Of a DNA stretch of 64,000 nucleotides, positions 24,501 to 33,100 are shown piece after piece. The stretch comes from a bacterium (GTDB taxonomy: Bacteria; Acidobacteriota; Thermoanaerobaculia; Multivoradales; J023). Every line of letters begins with the position of its first letter. The stretch's first letter is position 1. The translations under genes were made by a program, and so were the position numbers. Below the pieces are notes generated by a model that did no database searches, was not told the origin of the DNA, and was given only the letters and a program-made list of their open reading frames with translations. The stretch spans positions 1-64,000 of the forward strand of contig JAAELT010000006.1 of the NCBI GenBank assembly GCA_024226315.1. Reading direction: 5' to 3'.

Positions 24501-26630
24501 ATGTCTACTGATATGTTGAAATCCCGTGAACGTTGGCCAAAGGCCGTGACGATTGTGCTGGTGTTGGCCATCGCCCTCGTCATCGCCCTGTTGGTCATAC
24601 TGTTCAGTGCGTTTCCCAAAGAACCCGAGAACCGTGAGCCGCCGATCGTGGAGCTGGATCTCACCGAGGCTTGCCGAGAGAACCAGTGGGTCGGTGTGCT
24701 GAAGGAGAATTTCCCCGCGGGTTGCCCCGAGCATTGGGACCCGCTGTTCGCGGCGGCGATCCCGCCGCCCGAGGAAGGCGAGGACCGACCCGCCTACACC
24801 CGGGAAGCGGCGCAAGAGTTGATTCCACCGGGCCTACGACGCTTCTGCGTGAGCCAAAGCATTCCCGAGGGTCAGAGACCCAGCGTCGCGGATCCGGAAG
24901 TCGAGTCGGGCTGGTTGACCTACGATGAGTTCGAGAGGATCGATCAGGACTGCTCGGTGGTCGGCGGCGCCGCCGGCAGCTTCTTCCCGATCGACGACTT
25001 CGACCAGGCCTTGACTGCCCGGTTCCGCCGGGAAGCGGGCCGGTCCGCACCCATCGAGCCGCCGGGCGACTCGGATCAGGCCGGGGTACGCGCGGTGCCG
25101 CCACCCAGGGGAGTGCGCCTGGTGATCGTCGATTCGGCCCAGGACAGCGAGGACCCACAAGACCAGGAATGCCCGATCGACCCCGGACCCGGAAAGCCGG
25201 AATGCTCGCCTCACGGCTGGGCCCTGACCAAGCTGGCGCGGGACCTGTTGTGCCACGGCCAGGATTGCGCGGCGCAGATCTCGACTCGCCGTGCGTTGCG
25301 GTGGACCTATGAAATCCAGAAGAAAGGCTCGAAGCCGAAGAAGGTCGAGCTGGATGTGACGGACCCGGACGGCGAAGCCACCGGGGGAGGTCGCTTCGGC
25401 GCCTGGGAGGACATCGCCCTGGCGATCCGGCGCGAAGTGGCCGAGTGGTCGGCAATCGGCGTCGACGATCGGCCCAACCTGATCCTGAACCTGTCGCTCG
25501 GCTGGGAATCGGCCTACGGGGAGCCTCCCGCGGTGCGTGCGGCGATCGAAGACGCGGTCTGCCGCGGTGCCCTGGTGCTGGCCGCCGCCGGCAACCGGAT
25601 CGCCGGGCCGCCGTTCATGGACACTCCCGTTCTGCCCGCGGCCTGGGAAGCGGAGCCGGCTCCGAGCAGGGAGAGATGCGAGCAGTTGCTGGAGGAATCG
25701 TTCGAGGATTGGCCCAGGGAGGACGAGGTGGATTACCGGCCGCTCCTGCATGCCGTCGGCGGCGTGCAGCACGATGGCCGGCCGATGTCCAACTCCAGGC
25801 CCGGTGCCACGCCTCGAATCGTCGCCTACGGCGACCACGTGCCGGTGCTGCATGCGGACAAGAAGTGGCGGGAGACGCTGACCGGCACCTCCGTTTCCAC
25901 CCTGGTGGTGGCCTCGGCCGCGGCGGTTCAGTGGCGAGCCGAACCCGAACAGAGCTCATCCAGTGTCATGCAGACCCTGTGGGACACCGGCGAAGAGGTG
26001 CCGCAGGCGGTGGATTTCTGCCACGGGGACCCTGGCTGGCCCTGTGACCCGGCGAAGCGGGTCTTCGTCGGCGGGCCGCCGGCGAAGAACCGAAAGTCCT
26101 GGCCGGGCGTTTGGCCGAAGATCACGACCGGGGACTTGAGCGGCGTCATTCGCCCCAGCGATTTTTCTTCCCTGGAATACTTGCCGCACTGCACGCCGGA
26201 GGCTCTCCGAACGCGCGCGGAGCCGCTGGCGAAGGCCAATCTGTGTCCCCAGCGCTGGGCTCACGACATCGCCGCTCGAGCCCAGGCGTCACCGCAGCCC
26301 GGTTCGAACCACAACCCCAACTGCACTCTTACCGTCAACAGCCCGGGCACGTTGCTGCTCGAGTTCGACCCGAGGTTTCGGGTCGCTGGAATGCCGGCCG
26401 AGCTCTCCGACTTCACTCTGATCGCCGGCGACCAGGCATTCCGGCTCACCGACGAGACCCTATTGCTCGGTGAGCACGGTGCGGACCTCAAGCAGATGGT
26501 CCTTGCGGGAATCGAGTTCAGAGATCCGTACCCGCTGTACTTGGCGGCGACGGTGAACGGTGAGTACTCGACCATCACCCCGATTCTGCTCCTGGAAGGG
26601 AAGCCGGTCCTGGAAAGGGAGCCGGAGTAA
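24501..26630 (+). CDS. Membrane-anchored S8 (subtilisin-like) serine protease
   Basis: ATG 24501 follows CTGGAGGTCCGAA. The 709-residue protein has one N-terminal transmembrane helix (VTIVLVLAIALVIALLVILF, about residues 17-36) and an extracytoplasmic subtilase domain. Asp211 lies in VRLVIVDS, His238 in CSPHGWAL, the oxyanion Asn365 in LAAAGNR and Ser464 in TGTSVST. The serine motif has V-S-T in place of the usual M-A/S-x-P, so activity needs testing. Cysteine pairs are frequent, fitting an oxidising location. A C-terminal beta domain follows the catalytic core. The CHAT protease gene just upstream suggests a common proteolytic pathway. Confidence 0.85.
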   Translation: MSTDMLKSRERWPKAVTIVLVLAIALVIALLVILFSAFPKEPENREPPIVELDLTEACRENQWVGVLKENFPAGCPEHWDPLFAAAIPPPEEGEDRPAYTREAAQELIPPGLRRFCVSQSIPEGQRPSVADPEVESGWLTYDEFERIDQDCSVVGGAAGSFFPIDDFDQALTARFRREAGRSAPIEPPGDSDQAGVRAVPPPRGVRLVIVDSAQDSEDPQDQECPIDPGPGKPECSPHGWALTKLARDLLCHGQDCAAQISTRRALRWTYEIQKKGSKPKKVELDVTDPDGEATGGGRFGAWEDIALAIRREVAEWSAIGVDDRPNLILNLSLGWESAYGEPPAVRAAIEDAVCRGALVLAAAGNRIAGPPFMDTPVLPAAWEAEPAPSRERCEQLLEESFEDWPREDEVDYRPLLHAVGGVQHDGRPMSNSRPGATPRIVAYGDHVPVLHADKKWRETLTGTSVSTLVVASAAAVQWRAEPEQSSSSVMQTLWDTGEEVPQAVDFCHGDPGWPCDPAKRVFVGGPPAKNRKSWPGVWPKITTGDLSGVIRPSDFSSLEYLPHCTPEALRTRAEPLAKANLCPQRWAHDIAARAQASPQPGSNHNPNCTLTVNSPGTLLLEFDPRFRVAGMPAELSDFTLIAGDQAFRLTDETLLLGEHGADLKQMVLAGIEFRDPYPLYLAATVNGEYSTITPILLLEGKPVLEREPE

Positions 26631-26660
26631 CGGTTTCGATCGATTGTCCGAGACTGAGCA

Positions 26661-26704
26661 AATGACGGCTCCGGGGACCCTCTGGTTCCCGGAGCCGTCA
26701 TTTT
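26661..26704 (+). terminator. Strong intrinsic terminator after the subtilase gene
   Basis: The 15-base arms 26661-26675 and 26688-26702 (AATGACGGCTCCGGG and complement) enclose a 12-base loop. The arm runs into TTTT at 26701-26704. It separates the protease operon from mazEF. Confidence 0.92.
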
Positions 26705-26722
26705 CAAAGTCCGGCGGGCGCC

Positions 26723-26761
26723 TTGACGCCGGGCACCAATGTGATTACGATGTAGTTACAT
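26723..26761 (+). promoter_or_regulatory. mazEF promoter with overlapping operator
   Basis: TTGACG (26723-26728), a 17-base spacer and TACGAT (26746-26751) form a good sigma-70-type promoter. An imperfect palindrome, ATGTGATTAC/GTAGTTACAT (26739-26748 and 26752-26761, 8 of 10 positions paired), covers the -10 box. That is the expected place for MazE autorepression. Confidence 0.75.
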
Positions 26762-26776
26762 GCGGAGGAGCCGAGT

Positions 26777-27025
26777 ATGAAGGCCAAGATTGTGAGAATC
26801 GGGAACTCCAGGGGCATTCGTCTTCCGAAGCTGGTGATCGAGCAGGTCGGCCTGGCGGAGGAGGTGGAGATGGAGGTCCGAGAAGGGGAGATCGTGATCT
26901 CGCCAGCCGAGCGACTTCGGAGTGGCTGGTCGGAGGCCGCTCGGGCGCTGGCCGCCCAGGGTGAGGATCAGTTGCTCGACGAGCCCACGCCCACGTCCTT
27001 CGACCAGGAAGACTGGGAATGGTGA
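26777..27025 (+). CDS. mazE: MazE-type antitoxin (AbrB/SpoVT fold)
   Basis: The 82-residue protein begins KAKIVRIGNSRGIRLPKLVIEQVGL, the classic swapped-hairpin AbrB DNA-binding domain of MazE. An acidic flexible tail (LLDEPTPTSFDQEDWEW) would thread into the toxin active site. A GCGGAGGAG ribosome site precedes ATG 26777. Its stop overlaps the MazF start, the usual antitoxin-first coupling. Confidence 0.95.
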   Translation: MKAKIVRIGNSRGIRLPKLVIEQVGLAEEVEMEVREGEIVISPAERLRSGWSEAARALAAQGEDQLLDEPTPTSFDQEDWEW

Positions 27026-27354
27026 GGGTGACGGACGTGCGACGCGGGCAGGTCTATCTTGTCGGGCTGAACCCTACCCGGGGACGCGAGATCAAGAAGA
27101 CACGTCCGTGCGTCGTGGTCTCTCCGGACGATCTGAACGCCCACATGCAGACCTACATCGTTGCGCCCCTGACGACCGGCAGCCATTCGTATCCCTTTCG
27201 TGTCCCTTGCCGGTTTCAGGGCAAGTCCGGGCACGTGGTTCTCGATCAGATTCGTACCGTCGATCGGGCACGGCTGGTCAAGAGTTTGGGCCGACTTTCG
27301 CCCCAGGCGCTCCAAAGGTCGCTTTCGGTACTGGAGGAGATGTTCGCTCAGTAG
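27019..27354 (+). CDS. mazF: MazF-type endoribonuclease toxin
   Basis: The 111-residue product has the PemK/MazF barrel landmarks: RRGQVYLVGLNPTRGREIKKTRPCVVVS, then YIVAPLTTG, PCRFQGKSGHVVLDQIRTVDRARLV and a C-terminal helix. Family members cut mRNA at short sequences. Length is normal and no key residue is obviously missing (the R in TRP and the T in LTTG are present). Start ATG 27019 overlaps the antitoxin by seven bases. Confidence 0.95.
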   Translation: MVRVTDVRRGQVYLVGLNPTRGREIKKTRPCVVVSPDDLNAHMQTYIVAPLTTGSHSYPFRVPCRFQGKSGHVVLDQIRTVDRARLVKSLGRLSPQALQRSLSVLEEMFAQ

Positions 27355-27507
27355 GGGCTGGAGTACCGGCGTACGCGCTGTGGCTCGAGCTCTTGAAGGA
27401 CGATCGGGCTGGCCGGGCCCACCTTGGCGCCTTTGAGAATGGCTCGATCGGGTGGTAACCTCGCGCCCTTCCGCGGGGTGAAAACCTCCGCCCGAAAAAC
27501 GAGCCTG

Positions 27508-28272
27508 ATGGAACCTCTCCGCATCTGTCTGTGGTCCGGCCCGCGCAACGTGTCGACGGCGTTGATGTACTCCTTCGCCCAGCGCGCCGACACGCGGGTG
27601 GTCGACGAGCCGCTCTACGCTCACTACCTGCGGGTGAGCGGCGCCGATCATCCCGGCCGCGAGGAGGTGCTCCGGGCGATGGAGACCGACGGCGAGACGG
27701 TGGTGCGGGAGGTGGTCCTCGGGCCGTGCGACCGGCCGGTGCTGTTCATGAAGCAGATGGCCCACCACCTGGTGGAGCTCGATCGGGAATTCCTCGAGCA
27801 CACCGTCAACGTGCTGCTGATTCGCGACCCGGCCGACATGCTGCGCTCGCTGGTGAACCAGTTGCCGCGGCCGCGCTTGAGAGACACCGGCATGGCGGTG
27901 CAGCACGAGCTACTCGAACAGCTGCGGAGCCTGGGCCAGGATCCTCCGGTGATCGAGGCGCGCGAGATCCTGCTCGATCCGCCGGGCGTGCTGGCGCAGC
28001 TCTGCGAGCGGTTGGGGATCGAATTCGATGAGGCGATGCTCCGGTGGACCGCGGGCGCGCGGTCGGAGGATGGCGTCTGGGCGCCGCACTGGTACCACAA
28101 CGTGCATCGCTCCAGCGGCTTCGCGCCCTACCGCGAGAAGACCGAGCCGGTGCCGCAGCACCTGGAGCCGTTGCTGGCGCGCTGCCGCCCGCACTACGAC
28201 GAGCTGTTCCGCGGCGCCCTGCGTGCCGGCGTCGTGACTGAGGTGCAGAGCTCGGTGAGAGTCCGCGGATGA
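27508..28272 (+). CDS. Sulfotransferase-like P-loop protein
   Basis: The 254-residue protein begins LRICLWSGPRNVSTALMYSFAQ, a PAPS 5'-phosphosulfate-loop type P-loop, and contains LLIRDPADMLRSLVNQL, which matches the 3'-phosphate-binding motif (RDP ... S). The C-terminal YREKTEPVPQHLEPLLARCRPHYDELF is typical of the family. Its stop overlaps the start of an aminotransferase gene (ATGA). From memory, the same two domains are fused in plant branched-chain-aminotransferase-like proteins. CysQ, which removes the PAP by-product of sulfotransferases, is one gene further on. The acceptor is unknown. Confidence 0.82.
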   Translation: MEPLRICLWSGPRNVSTALMYSFAQRADTRVVDEPLYAHYLRVSGADHPGREEVLRAMETDGETVVREVVLGPCDRPVLFMKQMAHHLVELDREFLEHTVNVLLIRDPADMLRSLVNQLPRPRLRDTGMAVQHELLEQLRSLGQDPPVIEAREILLDPPGVLAQLCERLGIEFDEAMLRWTAGARSEDGVWAPHWYHNVHRSSGFAPYREKTEPVPQHLEPLLARCRPHYDELFRGALRAGVVTEVQSSVRVRG

Positions 28273-29186
28273 GAGAGTACGCACCCGAAGAGCTGCCGGA
28301 CCCGCGCAACGCCGACATCCAGGTCTGGGTCGGCGACGGCCTGGTGCCGCGGGCCGAGGCCAAGGTGTCGGTCTTCGACAGCTCGGTGCAGGGCGGCGAT
28401 GCGGTGTGGGAGGGGCTCCGGATCTACGACGGCCGCGTGTTCCAGCTCGACGCCCACCTGGATCGACTGCTGGCGTCGGCTCATACCCTGGCCTTCGAGG
28501 GCGTGCCGAGCCGCGACGAGGTCAAGTCGGCGATCTTCCGCACCCTCGAGGCCAACGGCATGCGCGACGAGGCCCACATGCGCCTTACGCTGACGCGCGG
28601 CCCCAAGGTCACCTCGGGTATGAGCCCCGAGTTCAATCGGCTCGGCCCCTGCCTGATCGTGCTGGCGGAGTGGAAAAGGCCGGTCTACGACGCCGCCGGC
28701 ATCCGGCTGATCACGGCCTCGGTGCGCCGCAACTCTCCCCAGACCCTGGACTCGAAGATCCACCACAACAACCTGCTCAACAACATCCTGGCCAAGATCG
28801 AGGCCAACGTCGCCGGCGTCGACGACGCGGTGATGCTCGATCTCCACGGTTTCGTGTCCGAGACCAACGCCACCAACATCTTCGCCGTCCGGCACGATGC
28901 GCTCCTCACTCCCCACGCCGACAGCTGCCTGCCGGGCGTCACGCGGCGGGTGGTGCTCGGCCTGGCCCGGGCCGCGGGCATCGAGGCGGTCGAGCGCAAC
29001 GTCTCGCTTTCGGAGCTCTACACCGCCGACGAGGTGTTCACGACGGGTACCATGGGCGAGCTTTCGCCGGTGCTCGAGATCGACGGCCGGCGGATCGGCT
29101 CGGGTGCCGTCGGGGAATTGACGAGCAAGCTGCGGCGGCTGTATCGGGAGAAGGCCTTGGCTGAAGGGGAACCGTTACCATTTTGA
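28269..29186 (+). CDS. Class IV (branched-chain-type) aminotransferase
   Basis: The 305-residue PLP enzyme has the fold-type IV pattern: VFDSSVQGGDAVWEGLRIYDGRVFQLDAHLDRLLAS at the N-terminus, the catalytic lysine in DSKIHHNNLLNNI, the VSETNATNIFAV phosphate-binding segment and TGTMGELSPVLEIDGR. The closest functional groups are branched-chain and D-amino-acid/aminodeoxychorismate lyase-type enzymes. The coupling to a sulfotransferase-like gene argues for a specialised role over valine/leucine synthesis. Specificity cannot be read from sequence by eye. Confidence 0.9.
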   Translation: MREYAPEELPDPRNADIQVWVGDGLVPRAEAKVSVFDSSVQGGDAVWEGLRIYDGRVFQLDAHLDRLLASAHTLAFEGVPSRDEVKSAIFRTLEANGMRDEAHMRLTLTRGPKVTSGMSPEFNRLGPCLIVLAEWKRPVYDAAGIRLITASVRRNSPQTLDSKIHHNNLLNNILAKIEANVAGVDDAVMLDLHGFVSETNATNIFAVRHDALLTPHADSCLPGVTRRVVLGLARAAGIEAVERNVSLSELYTADEVFTTGTMGELSPVLEIDGRRIGSGAVGELTSKLRRLYREKALAEGEPLPF

Positions 29187-29190
29187 AGGC

Positions 29191-29278
29191 GCCGTCGCCC
29201 CTCCGGGGCTTGGGAATTGGACCAACGCATATCCTGGGGTTGCACCCCAGGCTCTATGCCGTCGCCCCTCCGGGGCTT
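29191..29278. repeat. REP-like intergenic element with three small hairpins
   Basis: A 21-base direct repeat (29191-29211 and 29258-29278) contains GCCCC-TCC-GGGGC, and between the copies lies CCTGGGGT-TGC-ACCCCAGG (29233-29251). From memory, this combination of GCCCCTCCGGGGC and CCCAGG hairpins is a common dispersed intergenic repeat in Planctomycetota/Acidobacteriota-type genomes. It may also act as a transcriptional barrier before cysQ. Confidence 0.75.
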
Positions 29279-29295
29279 GTCTCAGGGAGATCACG

Positions 29296-30120
29296 ATGAC
29301 TGTCGATGTTGATGTCGAAACCCTCCTCGGAGGGGCCCGGGAGATCGCCCGCGAAGCCGGTGAGGCGATCCTCGAGGTCTACCACGGGGCCGAAGATCCC
29401 GGCGTCACCACCAAGAGCGACGACTCGCCGCTGACCCGTGCGGATCTCGAGAGCCACCGGGTCATCGCCGCCGGTCTGGCGCGGCTGACGCCCGAGATCC
29501 CGGTGCTGTCGGAAGAGGGAGCGGACGCCCCGTACGAGGACCGCCGCGACTGGGGTCGTTTCTGGTTGGTCGATCCGCTGGACGGCACCAAGGAGTTCAT
29601 CCGCCGCAATGGCGAGTTCACCGTCAACATCGCGTTGATCGAAGGCGGCGCCCCGGTGCTGGGGGTGGTTCACGTGCCAGTGCTGGCGCGGACGCTTTCG
29701 GGCGCCGTCGGCCTCGGCGCCTGGCGTCACGATGGGGATGGCGAACCCGGTACCATCGCCGCCGCCGGCACCGGCGGAGAGACCCTGGTGGTGGCGGCGA
29801 GCCGCAGTCACCCCGGGCCGCATCTCGAGGCCTTTCTCGCCGCCCTGCCGGAGCACCGGCTGCTGTCGATGGGCAGCTCGCTCAAGCTCTGCCTGGTGGC
29901 CGAGGGCCAGACCGACCTCTATCCCCGTCTCGGCCCGACCATGGAGTGGGACACCGCGGCCGCCCATGCGGTGGTCTCGGCGGCCGGAGGACGCGTGCTC
30001 GGCTTCGACGGCCATCCGTTGCGCTACAACAAAGAGGACTTGCACAATCCGTTCTTCATCGTGTTGAGCAAGAGGCGAGTACCCTGGCGCGAGGCTTACG
30101 CCGCCGCCCGATCGACCTGA
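29296..30120 (+). CDS. cysQ: 3'(2'),5'-bisphosphate nucleotidase
   Basis: The 274-residue protein of the inositol-monophosphatase superfamily has metal-binding motifs EEGADAPYEDR, WLVDPLDGTKEFIRRNGEFTVNIAL and EWDTAAAHAVVSAAGG. The GTKEF-x-x-R-N-G-E-F-T-V-N-I sequence is the CysQ subfamily signature. It hydrolyses PAP to AMP, recycling the product of PAPS-dependent sulfotransferases, so its place two genes after a sulfotransferase-like gene makes sense. ATG 29296 follows CAGGGAGATCACG. Confidence 0.94.
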   Translation: MTVDVDVETLLGGAREIAREAGEAILEVYHGAEDPGVTTKSDDSPLTRADLESHRVIAAGLARLTPEIPVLSEEGADAPYEDRRDWGRFWLVDPLDGTKEFIRRNGEFTVNIALIEGGAPVLGVVHVPVLARTLSGAVGLGAWRHDGDGEPGTIAAAGTGGETLVVAASRSHPGPHLEAFLAALPEHRLLSMGSSLKLCLVAEGQTDLYPRLGPTMEWDTAAAHAVVSAAGGRVLGFDGHPLRYNKEDLHNPFFIVLSKRRVPWREAYAAARST

Positions 30121-30123
30121 GGC

Positions 30124-33100
30124 GTGCCGTCCGACCTGATGCGGATCTCCTGCCTGCTCGCCGGGCTCCTCCTTCTCGCGGCGCTGGTCTGCGCGGCGCC
30201 GGTGGCTTCGTCGACGCCGGCCCAGGTCCACCAGGCAGACTCGACACAGCGGCAGTTCGATCACCTGCTGCCCGAGCACGGCCTGTCGAGCGCCACCGTT
30301 TACTCGATTCTGCAGGACCGCACCGGCTTTCTGTGGCTCGGCACCGAGGGCGGGTTGAACCGGTACGACGGCTATTCCTTCGAAGTCTTCCGGCACGATC
30401 CGACCGATCCGGGCTCGGTGGCCTCGGACGACATCAGCTTCCTCCTCGAAGACAGCGAGGGAATTCTTTGGCTCGCCACCTGGGGAAGCGGCCTCGATCG
30501 CTTCGACCCGGTGACGGAGAGCTTCCAACACTTCAGGAGCGGAACAGGGAGAAGCGGAACAGGGAGAAGCGAGGATCAGGGGGCCCCGGATGAGGCAAGC
30601 GGCGACGGCCTGCAGGACGATCGCGTGCAGCACGTCCTCGAGGATTCCCGGGGCGAGCTGTGGGTCGGCACCTTCTCCGGCGGCCTGAGCCGGTTCGATC
30701 GCGCCACGGGCGTGTTCGAGACATACAGATCCTCACCGCAAGATCCGACCAGCCTGTGTGACGACCGGGTGTGGAGGATCGAGGAGGACTCCGCGGGAGA
30801 CCTCTGGCTCGGTACCGGCAAGGGTCTGTGCCGTTTCGATCGCCAGGCCGGCACGTTCGAACGCTTTCGCCATGTCGCCGAAGACCCGAGCAGTCTGAGT
30901 GACGACGTCGTGCGCACCCTTGCCTTCGATCGTTCCGGTGCGCTGTGGGTGGGCACGGCCGGGGGTCTGGACCGCTTCGACCGCGAGGCCGGCACGTTCG
31001 AGCGCTTCCTTGCCGGTCCCGAAGCTCTCAGTCACGATGTCATCACCGCGATCTACGAGGACAGCCGCGAGCGTCTGTGGATCGGTACTCGTGGTGGCGG
31101 CCTCAACCTCTTCGATCGCACCAGTGGCAAGTGGTCGCGGTGGCGTCACGATCCGACCGATCCCGCCAGCCTTTCGGACGACGACGTGCGGACGATTTTC
31201 GAAGATCGAACCGGGGTCTTGTGGGTCACCACCCGCCAGGGAGGCCTCAACAAGCTCGATCTCGAACCGGCGAAGTTCGAGCGCAGCCACGATCTGGAAG
31301 GTCCGCGTTCCCTGGGATCGGACCGCGTCCGCGGTTTCGCCGAGGACACGAGCGGCCGCTTGGCTGTCGCGACCGCCGAAGGTGTGGTGCTCGAAGCGGC
31401 GTCCGGGAGCTACGACCATCTCAGGTCTGGCGACGGCACCGTCGGGATCCTGCCTTCCAGCGACGTCCATGCCGTGATCGTCGATCGCCGGGGCGCGCTC
31501 TGGGTCGCAGCCGGCCGCAGTGGCCTGCACCGCCTACCGGAGGCCGGCACCGCGCTCGTCACCTATCGCCACGACCCGGAGGATCCGCGCAGCCTGGTCG
31601 ACGATCAGGTGACCGCCCTGGTCGAGGATCGCACGGGCGTGCTGTGGGTCGGGACCGTCTCCGGGCTCGATCGCCTCGATCCCTCGGGCGAGCCGGTCTT
31701 CGAGCATTATCTCCACCAGGGCGACGACGCCGCCAGCTTGAGCGAGGACTTCGTCACCGCGCTCTATGTCGACCGCGGCGGTTCGGTGTGGGTCGGCACC
31801 CACAGCGGCGGCCTCAACCGTCTCGACCCCGCGACCGGCGGCTTCGAGCGCTTCCGCCACGATCCCCGCGATCCGGCCAGCCTCAGCAACGACCGGATCC
31901 TGACCCTTCACGAACAGGAGAACGGCAGTCTGTGGGTCGGTACCGCCAACGGCCTCAACGAGGTGCTGCCGGGGGGCAAGTTCCACCGCACGCTGGAAGC
32001 GCACGGCCTGCCTCATCCGCAGGTTGCCGGCATTCTCGGCGACGGACAGGGCTTCCTATGGCTCGCCACCGGCCATGGTCTGGCGCGGTTCGATCCGCGC
32101 ACGGGCTCGTTGCGCGCCTACACCCAGCGCGATGGGCTGCAGGCCGGGCCGTTCAATCCCGGATCGTCCCTGGCACGCCGGGACGGGCGCCTGTGTTTCG
32201 GCGGCAACAACGGCTACAACTGCTTCGACCCGGAGGCGGTGATCGACGACCCCCAAGCGCCGCCGGTCGTGCTCACCGCTTTCGAGCGGCTGGGCGAGGA
32301 GGCCGAGCTCGGCCGCGCGCCCTGGGCCGTCGAGAGTGTCCACTTGTCTCACGAAGACACCTTCTTCGCCTTCGAGTTCGCCGCGCTCGACTTCACCGAC
32401 CCGCGGGAGAACCGCTACCGCTACATGCTCGAGGGATTCGATCGGGATTGGATCGACGCCGGCGGCCGGCGTTCGGCCAGCTATACCAGAGTCGCGCCCG
32501 GCCGATACGTGTTCCGTGTCCGCGGGGCCGGCAGCGACGCGGTGTGGAACGACGCCGGGCTCGATCTCGCGGTGTCGATCGCGCCGCCCTTCTGGGGCAC
32601 CTGGTGGTTCCGCTCAGCGATCGTGCTGGCCCTGCTCTCCGCGGGGGGCGGTGCCTATCGCCTGCGCATCGGCCAGCTCCAGCGGCGCGAGCGCCGGCTC
32701 GCCCAGAGGGTCGCGGAGGGCCTGGCCGATCTGCGGCAGAGCGAGGAGCGCTACCGGTTGCTGTTCGAGCGCAATCTCGCCGGGGTGGTACGCCTCACCC
32801 CCGACGGACGCATCCTCGACTGCAACGAGGCCTTTGCCAGGATCCTGGGCTACGACACTCCGCGGGAGTGCCGCGAGCGGCACCTGCTCAATCTCGACAG
32901 CTCGCCCGAGGTCGGACCTTCCCTGCTCGCCATGCTGCGCCGCGACGGGATGGTCGTCAGTCACGAGGGAACAGCGTACGCGCGTGATGGCTCCATGGTC
33001 TCCCTGCTGTGGAACGCCAGCCTGCTCGCCGGCGAGGACGACGAGCCCGAGGTGGTGGAGGGCACGGTGATCGACGTCAGTGAGCGCCGGCGGATCGAGG

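Noticed and set aside
24346..24501. Single operon of sigma, CHAT and subtilase
   Set aside because: A hairpin terminator at 24380-24398 and 154 bases of non-coding DNA separate the subtilase. I keep a functional link as likely but do not claim one transcript.
20885..26630. A bacterial gasdermin partner for the CHAT/subtilase pair
   Set aside because: Bacterial gasdermins are small genes next to such proteases. No ORF of that size or character lies between 20204 and 26776.
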